From Magnetofaba australis IT-1 (lineage in GTDB: Bacteria > Pseudomonadota > Magnetococcia > Magnetococcales > Magnetococcaceae), in assembly GCF_002109495.1 (NCBI RefSeq), contig NZ_LVJN01000020.1:666300-730299 (forward strand): 64,000 nucleotides of DNA, given 5' to 3'. Shown piece after piece: positions 1 through 9,487 of this stretch (its first letter is position 1; each line of letters begins with the position of its first letter). A program made the translations under genes and the position numbers. The notes beneath the pieces were generated by a model that did no database searches, was not told where the DNA came from, and saw only the letters and a program-made list of their open reading frames with translations.

Positions 1-71
1 CGACGCGTAGGCAAGCAGACGTCGAAAAGCGCAACCGTGCATGCATGGCGACCAACTGGACACTTCCCGAG

Positions 72-165
72 GTCCAGGAGGGCGTCCCTCCTGGCGGGTC
101 GAGGGCAGAGCCCTCGCGGGTCCAGGGCGGAGCCCTGGTCGGGGTCTGGGGCGAAGCCCTACTCT
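72..165. repeat. Array of GC-rich palindromes upstream of uvrB
   Basis: At least three perfect hairpins follow one another: stem 74-82/86-94 (9 bp), stem 100-105/111-116 (6 bp) and stem 122-127/133-138 (6 bp), with a weaker fourth at about 150-160. Their linkers resemble each other (GGGTC-like) and the loops are short (CGT, CAGAG, CGGAG). The same type of array occurs at 6515-6624. They look like a dispersed REP-like extragenic palindrome family; a role as terminator of a gene left of the window or as mRNA-stabilising element is possible but unproven. Confidence 0.6.
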
Positions 166-227
166 CTTTCATCTTCCCCGCACTTCTCCAAACACATAGA
201 TAGATCAATAGAAGCAAAGGTTGCCCC

Positions 228-2294
<2,067 letters not shown>

Positions 2295-2309
2295 TTCAAC
2301 GCGAGATGT

Positions 2310-2347
2310 TGCGCCGCCTGACGTGGCGTCGAGCGGCGCGATTTGTT
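2310..2347. terminator. Candidate bidirectional terminator between uvrB and the cNMP-fold gene
   Basis: An inverted repeat (2310-2317 with 2333-2340, TGCGCCGC/GCGGCGCG-type stem, 15-base loop) sits in the 54-base gap between two convergent genes and is followed by a T-rich stretch on the + strand. The loop is long and the T-run weak, so a rho-independent terminator is plausible, not certain. Confidence 0.4.
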
Positions 2348-2348
2348 G

Positions 2349-2804
2349 CTATCGATCCATCTGGCTGCGGCAGTCGATGAGGTGGTACATCATGATGCGG
2401 GCGACGTTGGCGGCCATCACCGGCCACAGATTGCCCTCGGCCTCACGGATTACGCGGCCAGGAATCTCAATCAGCTCGGACTTGTTGTCGGTCACCAGCG
2501 ACACCGGCCATTTGGCGCCGGGATCCAACACCCCCATCAGACCGGTGATCTCGCCCACCTGCAGGCACGATTCGTGGAACGGCTTGCGCAGGCTCAAGGT
2601 TTCGGTCACCAAACGCCCTTTGAGCACGATCCAGCAATTCTCCGCCGCGTCGCCGTGACGATAGATATAGTGGCCCTTTTTATAGGTGACCATCTTCACG
2701 TCAGGGTGCTGCAGCATCTTCTCGAAGCTATTGCGATCCACCCCAGCCAGCACGCCGGAGGTGGAGAGAATCGAGGTGACCAGTTGAGCCGGGATATCCG
2801 CCAT
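2349..2804 (-). CDS. Cyclic nucleotide-binding-fold (Crp-type sensor domain) protein
   Basis: A 151-residue protein made of a single cNMP-binding beta-roll, with no DNA-binding HTH, kinase or channel domain. The fold is shown by KGHYIYRHGDAAENCWIVLKG-like spacing at about residues 43-63 and by GEITGLMGVLDP (85-96). The phosphate-binding cassette is degenerate: the usual second Glu is missing and the Arg-Ala-type element reads KWPVSL, so cAMP or cGMP binding is doubtful. The start at 2804 is chosen because AGGAGG lies five bases upstream; an in-frame codon further up lacks this. It might act as a free-standing sensor or a protein-protein module; its partner is unknown. Confidence 0.75.
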   Translation of the reverse strand: MADIPAQLVTSILSTSGVLAGVDRNSFEKMLQHPDVKMVTYKKGHYIYRHGDAAENCWIVLKGRLVTETLSLRKPFHESCLQVGEITGLMGVLDPGAKWPVSLVTDNKSELIEIPGRVIREAEGNLWPVMAANVARIMMYHLIDCRSQMDR

Positions 2805-3200
2805 GGGGGCCTCCTGTGTGGCGAATGAAAGCCGCCTGACCACTGCATATGGCAGGCGTCAAAGATGCTGGTGGGCGCAGCGCCGTGCGATGCGTCGACG
2901 GCGCGTGGTTTCGCATGCGCGCATGGCGTTGGGCTGTGGGCGGCTTGGGGTTGCGCGCAGACGACAACTCGCGTCAACAATACCGCCAACGTTGTCCGTT
3001 TTGTTAAACCTAAGGGTGCGTCATGGTGGAATGTTGGGCGGTAAAAGTCAAGGCAGTGTGGCGCAGTTGACGCTTGTGCGGAACGGATTTCATTTTACTG
3101 TACAATAGGTTGACGAGTGCGTCGCGCTGCGGGGATTGGCTGGCGGTCGGTCGGGGCGTGGGGTGGCAATACAATGCATTAGTTGGCGGAGGGGTTGGGG
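2805..3200. other. Divergent intergenic region, 396 bases
   Basis: This stretch lies between the divergent starts at 2804 (minus) and 3201 (plus) and should contain both promoters. On the plus strand a TACAAT hexamer (3101-3106) could be a -10 element, but no convincing -35 sits 16-18 bases upstream. I see no RNA gene, no credible coding region and no clear terminator. Confidence 0.4.
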
Positions 3201-3437
3201 ATGGCGCGGATTCAATTTACCGAGGCTGAGCGTGAGGATCTTGCGCGTCAATTGCAGGATTTTCTGTTGGAGGAGAGTGGGCAGGAGTTGGGTCGCTTTG
3301 AGGCCGACGCGCTGCTGACGTTTATCACCGAGGAGATGGGCGGCGCATTCTACAACCAGGGGGTGCGCGACGCTCGCGCGGTGTTGCAAGCCAAGCTCGC
3401 CGACATCGACGACGCCCTGGAGGAGATTGTAATCTAA
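3201..3437 (+). CDS. DUF2164 family protein
   Basis: A 78-residue acidic protein matching the small DUF2164 family by its pattern: helical N-terminal half with QLQDFLLEES, then a conserved FITEEMGGAFYNQGVRDA segment and a final LEEIVI. Function is unknown in the family; the absence of signal peptide or membrane segment points to the cytoplasm. The ATG at 3201 is preferred over an in-frame TTG at 3183 because GGAGG (3188-3192) is correctly spaced for it. Its TAA stop overlaps the stop codon of the convergent RelA/SpoT gene by two bases, so the AT-rich cassette on the right abuts this gene exactly. Confidence 0.8.
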   Translation: MARIQFTEAEREDLARQLQDFLLEESGQELGRFEADALLTFITEEMGGAFYNQGVRDARAVLQAKLADIDDALEEIVI

Positions 3438-4087
3438 GTGACGCCATTCTGCATTTTATAAATTGATTCAGCAAGACGACTTCCAGTCGAGACAAGTCTG
3501 GCAAGGATTTTTAATTGGTCTCTTACGATTTTATCACTGCTATTAACCGGATAGTTGACAGAGTGATCTATTTCTCCCCAGATTTCCTCAAAAAGTGTCC
3601 TGACTTGTATTTCACAGCACCATTTAGCATCTTCGCGAGGCTTCACAACATAATGGACGCTTGTGTAGAAACTAGGCTTAAGTTTGACTTCTATGTTTAA
3701 TTCCTCTAGGCTCTGTGCGGTCTCATGGTCCCATGTATAACCAGTGGGATTCTCATTGAGAGCCCATTCATTATTCTCTATTTGACTCATGATGGCTTGA
3801 TGAATTTTGATGAACTGGCCTGGGTATAAGTGAATAATTCTGACGCCAGATAAATCAGTTATTTCTGTGAAAATATTGTTCTCATTAATAACTGCTCCAG
3901 ATTCTGCCTTTCTCGTCACTTTGCTACGTAGATGTTCAGGGTCTTTCATGCGGGACTTGATTGTATAGATAGTGTCGTCACTAATCAGTTTCTCATTTCG
4001 CCGGAAGTATGTTTCAACAGCAGTCATGAAACTTTCAAGGTTGGCGGAATTTTCTTTGTAGACGTCGATGATCGAATTGATGTCCAT
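3434..4087 (-). CDS. RelA/SpoT-domain protein (small alarmone-synthetase-like)
   Basis: A 217-residue stand-alone RelA/SpoT synthetase-fold protein without HD hydrolase, TGS or ACT domains. Motifs expected for pyrophosphate transfer are present: RMK at 46-48 followed by Lys/Arg residues (ATP site), DLSGVRI at 78-84 with the metal-binding Asp78, YTSVHYVV at 141-148, and CEIQVRTLFEEIW at 158-170 with catalytic Glu159 and His175 downstream. It could make (p)ppGpp or pppApp, or modify tRNA as in toxic small alarmone synthetases; the sequence alone cannot choose. It follows the ParA-like reading frame after only three bases, so the two form one operon. The gene is markedly AT-rich compared with its surroundings, a sign of horizontal acquisition. 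Confidence 0.85.
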   Translation of the reverse strand: MDINSIIDVYKENSANLESFMTAVETYFRRNEKLISDDTIYTIKSRMKDPEHLRSKVTRKAESGAVINENNIFTEITDLSGVRIIHLYPGQFIKIHQAIMSQIENNEWALNENPTGYTWDHETAQSLEELNIEVKLKPSFYTSVHYVVKPREDAKWCCEIQVRTLFEEIWGEIDHSVNYPVNSSDKIVRDQLKILARLVSTGSRLAESIYKMQNGVT

Positions 4088-4090
4088 GAC

Positions 4091-4417
4091 TCAGTGCCCC
4101 AGGGCTTCCATTCTAGATATGATTTCTTTTGCAAAATTACTGTATTTTGTTTTTGTATCTCTAAATCTGCCTTTCCCTCCAGATATCGTATTGATATCAG
4201 TTTCCTCTAAACTCTGATCAGGAACATTCCACATTGGGCATTTATACTTTTGTGCCATATTTGGCAAGGTTGAGTGAGTATGCATAATTGCAGTATTGCC
4301 AATCGGATTCTCGATTTCTTGAGACGAAAGGTGTTGATAAGAAGTGTTTGGCAGATGAGTCTTAATTGTCTCAGGAAGTAACTTCGCATAATGATAATGC
4401 GCCTGCGCTAATGCATA
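4091..4417 (-). pseudogene. C-terminal part of the ParA-like gene, beyond an in-frame amber codon
   Basis: Directly after the TAG at 4418-4420 the same reading frame stays open for about 108 codons to a TGA at 4091-4093. The conceptual product begins YALAQAHYHYAKLLPETI, which is the kind of sequence that normally continues a ParA-family ATPase of about 360 residues, and ends SRMEALGH. An internal ATG at 4285 could start a 64-residue peptide, but no good ribosome-binding site is seen. I read this as the severed C-terminal third of the upstream gene, through either a nonsense mutation or suppressible stop. Confidence 0.7.
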
Positions 4418-5194
4418 CTAATTACTTTGCTGGTTATATTTCTTTGCATTATAAATTGTATAACCAACAAAGCTTACGCGTTTGCTAGGCAACGGTCTGC
4501 GTTTTGTGTCAGACAGCAGGTTATACATAGTCTCAAATTCTTTGTTCCATTTTGTCAGAGATGCCCCGATGTTTTTAACGCCATACAGAGAAAACATGTC
4601 AGGCATGCATGGAATCATAAATGCATCACAGGTAGAGATTATGATCTTATTTAAAATTCCAAGACTGGGAGATGTGTCAATTAAGATATAGTCGTATCCA
4701 TGTGTTTCAGCATACTGGATAGATTTCTGCCTTATATTAGAAATTGTTCTGATTGCGAGTGGATCACCAGTAAAAGCTTCGCTCCATCTGCTAGCAATTT
4801 TATCCTCATATCTATGTAGTGTTAGTCGTCCTGGAATAAGGCCGAGTTTATCAGTAATTTTATGTGGAGGTGGGAGTCTTGCTGGTTCATCAGCACCGTC
4901 TTCAACAGGCTTGAAAAGAAAATGGGAAGATCTGGGAGAGTTAAGAAGTTCGTCAAACAATAATGGGCTGGTATTTTCTTTTGCTATTCTATAGTCGTCG
5001 ATGAATGAATCTTCGGCCTCCCAAATAGAATGCAGTTTTTCTTCAGCGAGGCCAAATAGCGATAAGTTTGACTGAGGATCTAGGTCAAACATAAGCACAG
5101 AGTGACCAAGATCAGCTAAAGAATGGGCCAGGTGATAGATCAAGGTTGTTTTTCCAACCCCGCCCTTATTGTTAAAAATGGCTAGAGATTTCAC
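4418..5194 (-). CDS. ParA/MinD-family ATPase, ending at an in-frame amber codon
   Basis: A 258-residue deviant-Walker ATPase. KGGVGKTT (residues 10-17) with the signature lysine, DLDPQ (37-41) as the A' segment and DYILIDTSPSLG as the Walker B region are intact, so the nucleotide site looks functional. ParA-type ATPases dimerise on ATP and move or position DNA or protein cargo; here no parB, replication gene or parS-like site is nearby. The start is GTG at 5194 with GAGG five bases upstream. Translation stops at TAG after KKYNQQSN, but the frame continues to 4091, so the ancestral protein was about 367 residues. It is co-transcribed with the RelA/SpoT gene. Base composition is far more AT-rich than the flanking genes. 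Confidence 0.85.
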   Translation of the reverse strand: MKSLAIFNNKGGVGKTTLIYHLAHSLADLGHSVLMFDLDPQSNLSLFGLAEEKLHSIWEAEDSFIDDYRIAKENTSPLLFDELLNSPRSSHFLFKPVEDGADEPARLPPPHKITDKLGLIPGRLTLHRYEDKIASRWSEAFTGDPLAIRTISNIRQKSIQYAETHGYDYILIDTSPSLGILNKIIISTCDAFMIPCMPDMFSLYGVKNIGASLTKWNKEFETMYNLLSDTKRRPLPSKRVSFVGYTIYNAKKYNQQSN

Positions 5195-5227
5195 TGTGAC
5201 CTCTTAAATGCAAGTTTGATTATGCAA

Positions 5228-5255
5228 AGATGCTCTAATAGTAATTTCGTGTCAA
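5228..5255 (-). promoter_or_regulatory. Candidate sigma-70 promoter of the ParA/RelA-SpoT cassette
   Basis: On the minus strand a perfect TTGACA lies at 5255-5250, followed after 17 bases by CATCTT as a weak -10 (5232-5227). A better -10-like CATAAT occurs a few bases further but at too long a spacing. The site is 30-60 bases upstream of the GTG start at 5194. Confidence 0.4.
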
Positions 5256-5277
5256 GAAATAAGTGCATTCTGTCGTC

Positions 5278-6396
5278 TTAAGCCGGGACCAGAGTCAGCA
5301 GGGTTATTTCGCTGGGCGCCAGCACCCGCACCGGCGGGCCCCAATAGCCGGTTCCCCGGCTGACGTAGATCTGCTGGCCGTTGCTATGCGTATGCAACCC
5401 GGCCAGATAGGGCTGCGCCAACATCACCAGCAGCCCGAACGGGAAGATCTGCCCGCCGTGGGTGTGGCCGCTGAGCATCAGGTCGCAGCGGTGATGGTCG
5501 GTCTGCTCAATGCATTTGGGCTGGTGCGCCAAAACCACCACCGGCTTGCTCTGATCCACCCCGGCAAACGCCTGGTTCCAGTCCGGCGGCCGCACGCCCC
5601 AGCGATTGCCCATCAGATCGTTCAAGCCCACCACAGTCAAAAACGGATCCGCTCCGCCAATGGGCAGGCTGGCGTTGGGCAGCGTCTTGACTCCCAGCAT
5701 CTCCAAGTACGCCAGAATGTCCTCCACGCCGTGGAAGTACTCATGGTTGCCCGGCACATAACAGACCGGCGCCTGCAACTGGCCAATAGGGGCCAGGTCC
5801 GCCGCTGCACGGTTGGCGGGCAGGTCCGCCAAGTCGCCAGTGATGGCCACCAGATCGGGCTTCAGCGCGTTGGTGCGTTCCACTAGATCGCCCACGAAAG
5901 GGGCCTTGATGGTGCGTCCCACATGCACGTCGCTCCACTGCACAATAGTGAACTTGTCGGTCTTGAGTCCTGGAATCGGTACGGTGACGCGGCGGATGGC
6001 GGGCGTCTTGCCGCCGTGATGCACCCCTTTCCACAGATAGGAGATCGCCATCAGCAGAAATGCGGCGTCGAACAGAATGCGCAGACTTTGACGCCGCGCC
6101 GGATCAAAGTGCGTTGTGCCTTTGCTTCCCACAGCGCGCAGCAGATCGTAGATCACTGCAATCACAAACAGCATAAAGGTGACGCCGATGCAGCCGCCCA
6201 GCAGCATGATCAGTGTGGGGCTGTCGGGCAGAAAACCGAAGAAGCGGTCGGCGGCGTAGAGGATCTCGCCGCCCATCAGCGCCAGGGCCAATCCCAATCC
6301 CAACTTGCTTGGCAGGAGGTGCTGTCGACGCAGAAAACGGCGGTAGAGGTAGAGGTTGAGCAGCCCCATCACCGCGGTGAAGATGAGAAAGAACAT
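5278..6396 (-). CDS. Membrane-anchored calcineurin-like metallophosphoesterase
   Basis: A 372-residue protein with three to four hydrophobic segments in the first 125 residues (about 1-15, 31-50, 60-86, 108-121) followed by a YaeI-like metallophosphoesterase domain. The dinuclear-metal ligands are visible: SDVHVG (155-160), GDLAD (187-191), GNHEY (216-220), a later AHQP and SGHTHGGQ near residue 290. Relatives act on phospholipid or nucleotide-lipid phosphoesters at the membrane; the substrate here is not predictable. It is the last gene before the AT-rich cassette and has normal composition for the locus. Start ATG at 6396 puts the first membrane segment at the N terminus. Confidence 0.88.
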   Translation of the reverse strand: MFFLIFTAVMGLLNLYLYRRFLRRQHLLPSKLGLGLALALMGGEILYAADRFFGFLPDSPTLIMLLGGCIGVTFMLFVIAVIYDLLRAVGSKGTTHFDPARRQSLRILFDAAFLLMAISYLWKGVHHGGKTPAIRRVTVPIPGLKTDKFTIVQWSDVHVGRTIKAPFVGDLVERTNALKPDLVAITGDLADLPANRAAADLAPIGQLQAPVCYVPGNHEYFHGVEDILAYLEMLGVKTLPNASLPIGGADPFLTVVGLNDLMGNRWGVRPPDWNQAFAGVDQSKPVVVLAHQPKCIEQTDHHRCDLMLSGHTHGGQIFPFGLLVMLAQPYLAGLHTHSNGQQIYVSRGTGYWGPPVRVLAPSEITLLTLVPA

Positions 6397-6514
6397 GCTG
6401 GCGTCAGCCTTATTGAAATTGCGGAGTTTATTGAGAGTTCTAGCGAATCAAACCAATAACTGCACCCAACGGCCAATGTTTGCGTGACGCAGGCTCGGCT
6501 GGCGCTGACTATTG

Positions 6515-6624
6515 GCCGCCGACTGGTCGGCGGCGGGGTCTGGGGGCCGCGCCCCCAGCGGGTGTGGGCGGCGCCCACGGTTTGGCTCTTGATCTTAAGG
6601 GGTGTTTGAGGGCATAGCCCTCAA
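6515..6624. repeat. Second array of GC-rich palindromes, at the 3' end of the NeuC-type gene
   Basis: Four perfect hairpins in a row: 6515-6522/6527-6534 (8 bp), 6540-6547/6551-6558 (8 bp), 6564-6569/6573-6578 (6 bp) and 6606-6613/6617-6624 (8 bp). Loops are three or four bases. The last one overlaps the stop codon of the minus-strand gene ending at 6621 and could terminate it. Architecture matches the array at 72-165. Confidence 0.6.
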
Positions 6625-7826
6625 TATCTTAAATCCCCATGAAATGTCCGAGTTTTGTCATCCGCCTGCACGGCATCCAACACATCCTCGCGTTTGGGCA
6701 GCAGCGCGCGCAGATCCAACTCCCGCAGCAGGCGCAGGGCGCGGTCGATGCTGCGTCCATCGCCATAGGGGTTGGAAAGGGTGGTCAGGCGCTGCGCCAT
6801 GGAATCGCCCAGCGCCTCATCGATGGCTTGGACAATGGCGGCGCGATCCGGGTTGCAGAAGATCACATTCTCCCCGGCCAAGCGGCCCCGTTGGCGCATG
6901 CCCACATTGACCACCGGCAGAGGGATGGACGCGGCTTCGATAATGCCGCTGGAGCTGTTGCCCACCAGCAGGCGCGCGTTCTTGTAGATATCCAGAAACA
7001 ACGCGCGGGGAAGATTTTTATAGAAGAAGAAGCCGGGCCGGTCGCGCCAGCGCGTCGCCACGTCCAGCAGATCCCGGTGGCCCTGATCGGCGTTGGGCGC
7101 GCTCACCAGGGCGGGTGTTTTCGCTTCTTCCAACGCCGACAGGATGTGTTCGAAGTAGCCTGCCGCATGCTCCTTCTCTTCAGCCAGCGGGTGGAAGATC
7201 ACCACCGCATAGCTGTGGAAGGCGTCATCCAAGCCCAGCTGTCGCAGGGCGTCAGCCTCTGCGGCGGGTTGATGCTCCACAAAGCGATCCAACGCGATGC
7301 TGCCGATGCAGTGCACTCGCTCGGGGGCTTCGCCCATGCGCAGCAGCCGCTGCTCATGCTCGGGCAACGAGACCAGATGCGCGGTAGAGAGCTTGGATGT
7401 GGCGTGACGCACCGGATGATCTACATGACCGTCGCGGGAGTGGTCGCCGCCGAAAAAGTGCACAGTGGGGATCTCCAGATAGGCGCCCAATAGCGCGCCG
7501 ATGATCACCTCTTCGCGATCCCCGGCGTAGAGGATGAGGTCGGGATCATACTGCGCCACGGTATCGATGGCGCCGGTGAGCAGCAGGCTGGCGGATTTGA
7601 GCCGCGAGATGCGCGAATCGGCGTCCAGCAGGGTTTCGATGGTAAGCAGGATGTCCAGCTGGTCATCGCGAATCTGCTCGATGCTGCGTCCAAATGTGGG
7701 CGAGAGATGCGCCCCAGCCACCAGGAGCTTGAGTTCAAAATCGTTGGCCGCGTGCAGGCGTTTATAGAGCCCGGACATCAGGTCATATTCGGCGCGCGAG
7801 CAGGTGATGGCGAGGATACGGGTCAT
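6621..7826 (-). CDS. neuC: UDP-N-acetylglucosamine 2-epimerase, hydrolysing (NeuC/LegG type)
   Basis: A 401-residue GT-B-fold enzyme of the hydrolysing 2-epimerase family, which releases UDP from UDP-HexNAc or UDP-diNAc-bacillosamine and yields the 2-epimer that is condensed into sialic or legionaminic acid. The N-terminal ITCSRAEYDLMSGLYK (8-23) is the nucleotide-sugar-site signature, followed by HFFGGDHSRDGHVD around residue 145 and GNSSSGIIEAAS near 290. It stands alone; no neuB (synthase) or neuA (CMP-transferase) gene is present in this window, so the acid pathway must be completed elsewhere or the sugar is used differently. NeuC and LegG cannot be told apart by eye. Confidence 0.85.
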   Translation of the reverse strand: MTRILAITCSRAEYDLMSGLYKRLHAANDFELKLLVAGAHLSPTFGRSIEQIRDDQLDILLTIETLLDADSRISRLKSASLLLTGAIDTVAQYDPDLILYAGDREEVIIGALLGAYLEIPTVHFFGGDHSRDGHVDHPVRHATSKLSTAHLVSLPEHEQRLLRMGEAPERVHCIGSIALDRFVEHQPAAEADALRQLGLDDAFHSYAVVIFHPLAEEKEHAAGYFEHILSALEEAKTPALVSAPNADQGHRDLLDVATRWRDRPGFFFYKNLPRALFLDIYKNARLLVGNSSSGIIEAASIPLPVVNVGMRQRGRLAGENVIFCNPDRAAIVQAIDEALGDSMAQRLTTLSNPYGDGRSIDRALRLLRELDLRALLPKREDVLDAVQADDKTRTFHGDLRY

Positions 7827-7982
7827 AGAGGACTCACTGGCTGACGATGCGGGCGTGGCGCATTTTATTGAACGGACGATGGCGCAAATTCAGTTGCGAG
7901 CATAGCGCAAGGGGAGGGGGGAGGCGAGTGGAAGAGCTTGAGAAGGAGGTGACTTGGGCGTGTGATGGGTGGCGCGATAAAA

Positions 7983-8006
7983 TGGCGTCCCCGAGAGGAT
8001 TCGAAC
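7983..8006 (-). pseudogene. tRNA-Glu 3'-end remnant
   Basis: On the minus strand these 24 bases read GTTCGAATCC...GGGGACGCCA: T-loop, 3' half of the T-stem, 3' acceptor strand and an encoded CCA, closely resembling the end of tRNA-Glu. Nothing upstream folds as the rest of a tRNA; five bases away an IS remnant begins. Integrases often use tRNA 3' ends as attachment sites, so this could be an attachment-site scar at an island edge. Confidence 0.6.
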
Positions 8007-8011
8007 AGAAG

Positions 8012-8444
8012 TGGCCCCATTATTTGGACAGATCAGAGGCCTCGATAAGGTTGAGTCCGCCAGTTACGCTGCTTTGTTGAAGGCCTGCCCCTGATAGACC
8101 TGATCTGGCGTCCACCCCGGCAAGGCGGAATGAGGCCGGTTATTGTTGTAGAAAGAAGACCCGTTCGCCAATGTCCTGTCGGGCCTGTGAGCCGGTTTCA
8201 AAGGCGTTCAGGTAGACGCACTCGTGTTTCAGGGAACGCCATAAGCGTTCGATGAAAACATTGTCCAGCCAACGGCCTTTGCCATCCATGGAGATCCGAG
8301 CTCCAGCGTCTTTCAACACATCCGTGAAGGCTTGGCTGGTGAACTGGCTGGCCGCCGAATGCTGTTTGCGTTTCGCCATATCATTCTCCTGCTGCTCAAT
8401 AGGCGAAACTCAACCTTAACCACCTGTCCGACAAATGGGCGCCA
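8012..8444 (-). mobile_element. Internally deleted IS3-family element (MITE-like)
   Basis: Imperfect terminal inverted repeats frame the element: 8012-8031 (TGGCCCCATTATTTGGACAG) and the complement at 8424-8444 (CTGTCCGACAAATGGGCGCC). Between them lie only the start of orfA and the end of orfB, fused by an internal deletion, so about two thirds of a full-length IS3 element is missing. It cannot transpose by itself. Confidence 0.75.
8140..8379 (-). pseudogene. IS3-family transposase remnant (OrfA start fused to OrfB end)
   Basis: The reading frame starts MAKRKQHSA, typical of IS3 OrfA N termini, and then jumps to ASQFTSQAFTDVLKDAG and NVFIERLWRSLKHE, which belong to the DDE (rve) catalytic core of OrfB with the final Glu of the triad. 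An AGGAG site precedes the ATG. A frameshift near 8150 ends the frame early; the true C terminus (NNRPHSALPGWTPDQVY) continues in another frame to about 8068. Hence both an internal deletion and a frameshift. Confidence 0.8.
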
Positions 8445-8500
8445 CCTCTCAGAGGCATGCGTAGGCCTGGTGATGAAGGCAGGCGAGAGAACAGCCTGTC

Positions 8501-8671
8501 ACGGGGTTTGGTTGGCTGGGTGAGTTTGTGCTGGTGGTGTGGTCAGTGATGACCAGACTTGCACGAAACGATTTGGGGTTTGGATGGTTTGTGAGGTTTG
8601 TCTAGCCAGTGACCGCCAGCGCGCCGCGCTGGGACTACGATTTGGGTTTTGGTTGGTTGGCGGGTTTGTCT
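8501..8671. repeat. Three degenerate direct repeats with about 68-base period
   Basis: Similar G/T-rich segments start at 8501, 8568 and 8637 (periods 67 and 69). Each resembles ACGATTTGGGTTTGG followed by TTGG runs and GGGTTTGTC. The intervening parts are loosely alike (GTGAC/GACCAG-type). They occupy the non-coding stretch between the IS3 remnant and the exporter genes. No coding potential or CRISPR-like spacing is evident. Confidence 0.5.
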
Positions 8672-8716
8672 AAAACGAAATAATCCCCGCAAAAACAGCG
8701 CATAAGGCGAGTTGCG

Positions 8717-9487
8717 TTAAATTACGTCGGCAAAGTGAGGTTGCAAACGCTTGAAAATCCAATAACCAACCGCCATCAACAACAGCGTAATCAACCAGAA
8801 TCGCAGCGCCGCCTGGGGTTCGTTCCAGAAGCCGCGCTCATACAGCAGCGCATTGCGATAGCCCTCCACGATGTAGAACGCCGGATTGTACGCCAGCGCC
8901 CCGCGCAGCGCCTCCGGGGCCAGATTGGCGGGCCACACCACCGGCGTCAGCCAAAACACGATATTGACCAGCACCGGAACGATCTGTTCCAGATCGCGAA
9001 AGAACAGACTCAGCGCCGAGATGAGCCAGAACAGGCCGATGAGCAGCGCGCACAGGGCGGCGAAGTAGTAGAGCAATTGCAGGCTGGAGAGCGACAGCGG
9101 CGCGTCGAGCAGAGCCAGCATCAGGATGACCAGTCCCAGCATGAGCAGATGACTCACGCCGCCGGCCAACAGGTGGATGAACGGCAGGGTGGCGATGGGG
9201 AAGGGGGTTTTGCGCACCAGGCTCCCCTGGTGACGAATACTCGACGGGGCTTGCGTGAGCAACTGGGACATCATCATCCAGGGGGTCATGCCACAGATAA
9301 AATAGAGCAGGTAGGAGCCGCCATCGGGGCCGGTGAGCTTAAGCCCTTGGGCGAACACCATGTAGTAGACGCCGATCAGCAGCAGCGGATGCAGCGCCTC
9401 CCAGGCGACGCCAAACCCGGAGCCGGTGTAGCGGGTGGCGATCTGCCGCCAGGCCATGGCGCGGATGATGGGCCAATGGGGGATCAT
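8717..9487 (-). CDS. wzm: ABC-2-type polysaccharide export permease (Wzm-like)
   Basis: A 256-residue inner-membrane permease with about six hydrophobic segments and the ABC-2 signature region near GVAWEALHPLLLIGVYY. The N-terminal cytoplasmic part WRQIATRYTGSGFGVAW is typical of Wzm/KpsM/RfbA proteins, which form the channel for undecaprenyl-linked polysaccharide. The ATG at 9487 overlaps the stop of the upstream ATPase gene as ATGA, so the two subunits are translationally coupled; an in-frame codon seven residues upstream is less likely. It is the last gene of a long minus-strand block, and 20-30 bases downstream no strong terminator is seen. Confidence 0.9.
   Translation of the reverse strand: MIPHWPIIRAMAWRQIATRYTGSGFGVAWEALHPLLLIGVYYMVFAQGLKLTGPDGGSYLLYFICGMTPWMMMSQLLTQAPSSIRHQGSLVRKTPFPIATLPFIHLLAGGVSHLLMLGLVILMLALLDAPLSLSSLQLLYYFAALCALLIGLFWLISALSLFFRDLEQIVPVLVNIVFWLTPVVWPANLAPEALRGALAYNPAFYIVEGYRNALLYERGFWNEPQAALRFWLITLLLMAVGYWIFKRLQPHFADVI

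Noticed and set aside
4091-4285. 64-residue stand-alone antitoxin for the RelA/SpoT protein
   Set aside because: It is in frame with the ParA-like gene upstream of the amber codon and has no good ribosome-binding site; C-terminal remnant is the better reading, although re-initiation cannot be excluded.
4418-5194. ParA-like gene as plasmid or chromosome partition system
   Set aside because: No parB, parS-like repeats, or replication gene nearby; operon partner is an alarmone-synthetase-like protein.
8501-8671. 68-base-period repeats as CRISPR array
   Set aside because: Copies are degenerate, the intervals are partly similar to each other, and no cas gene is in the window.
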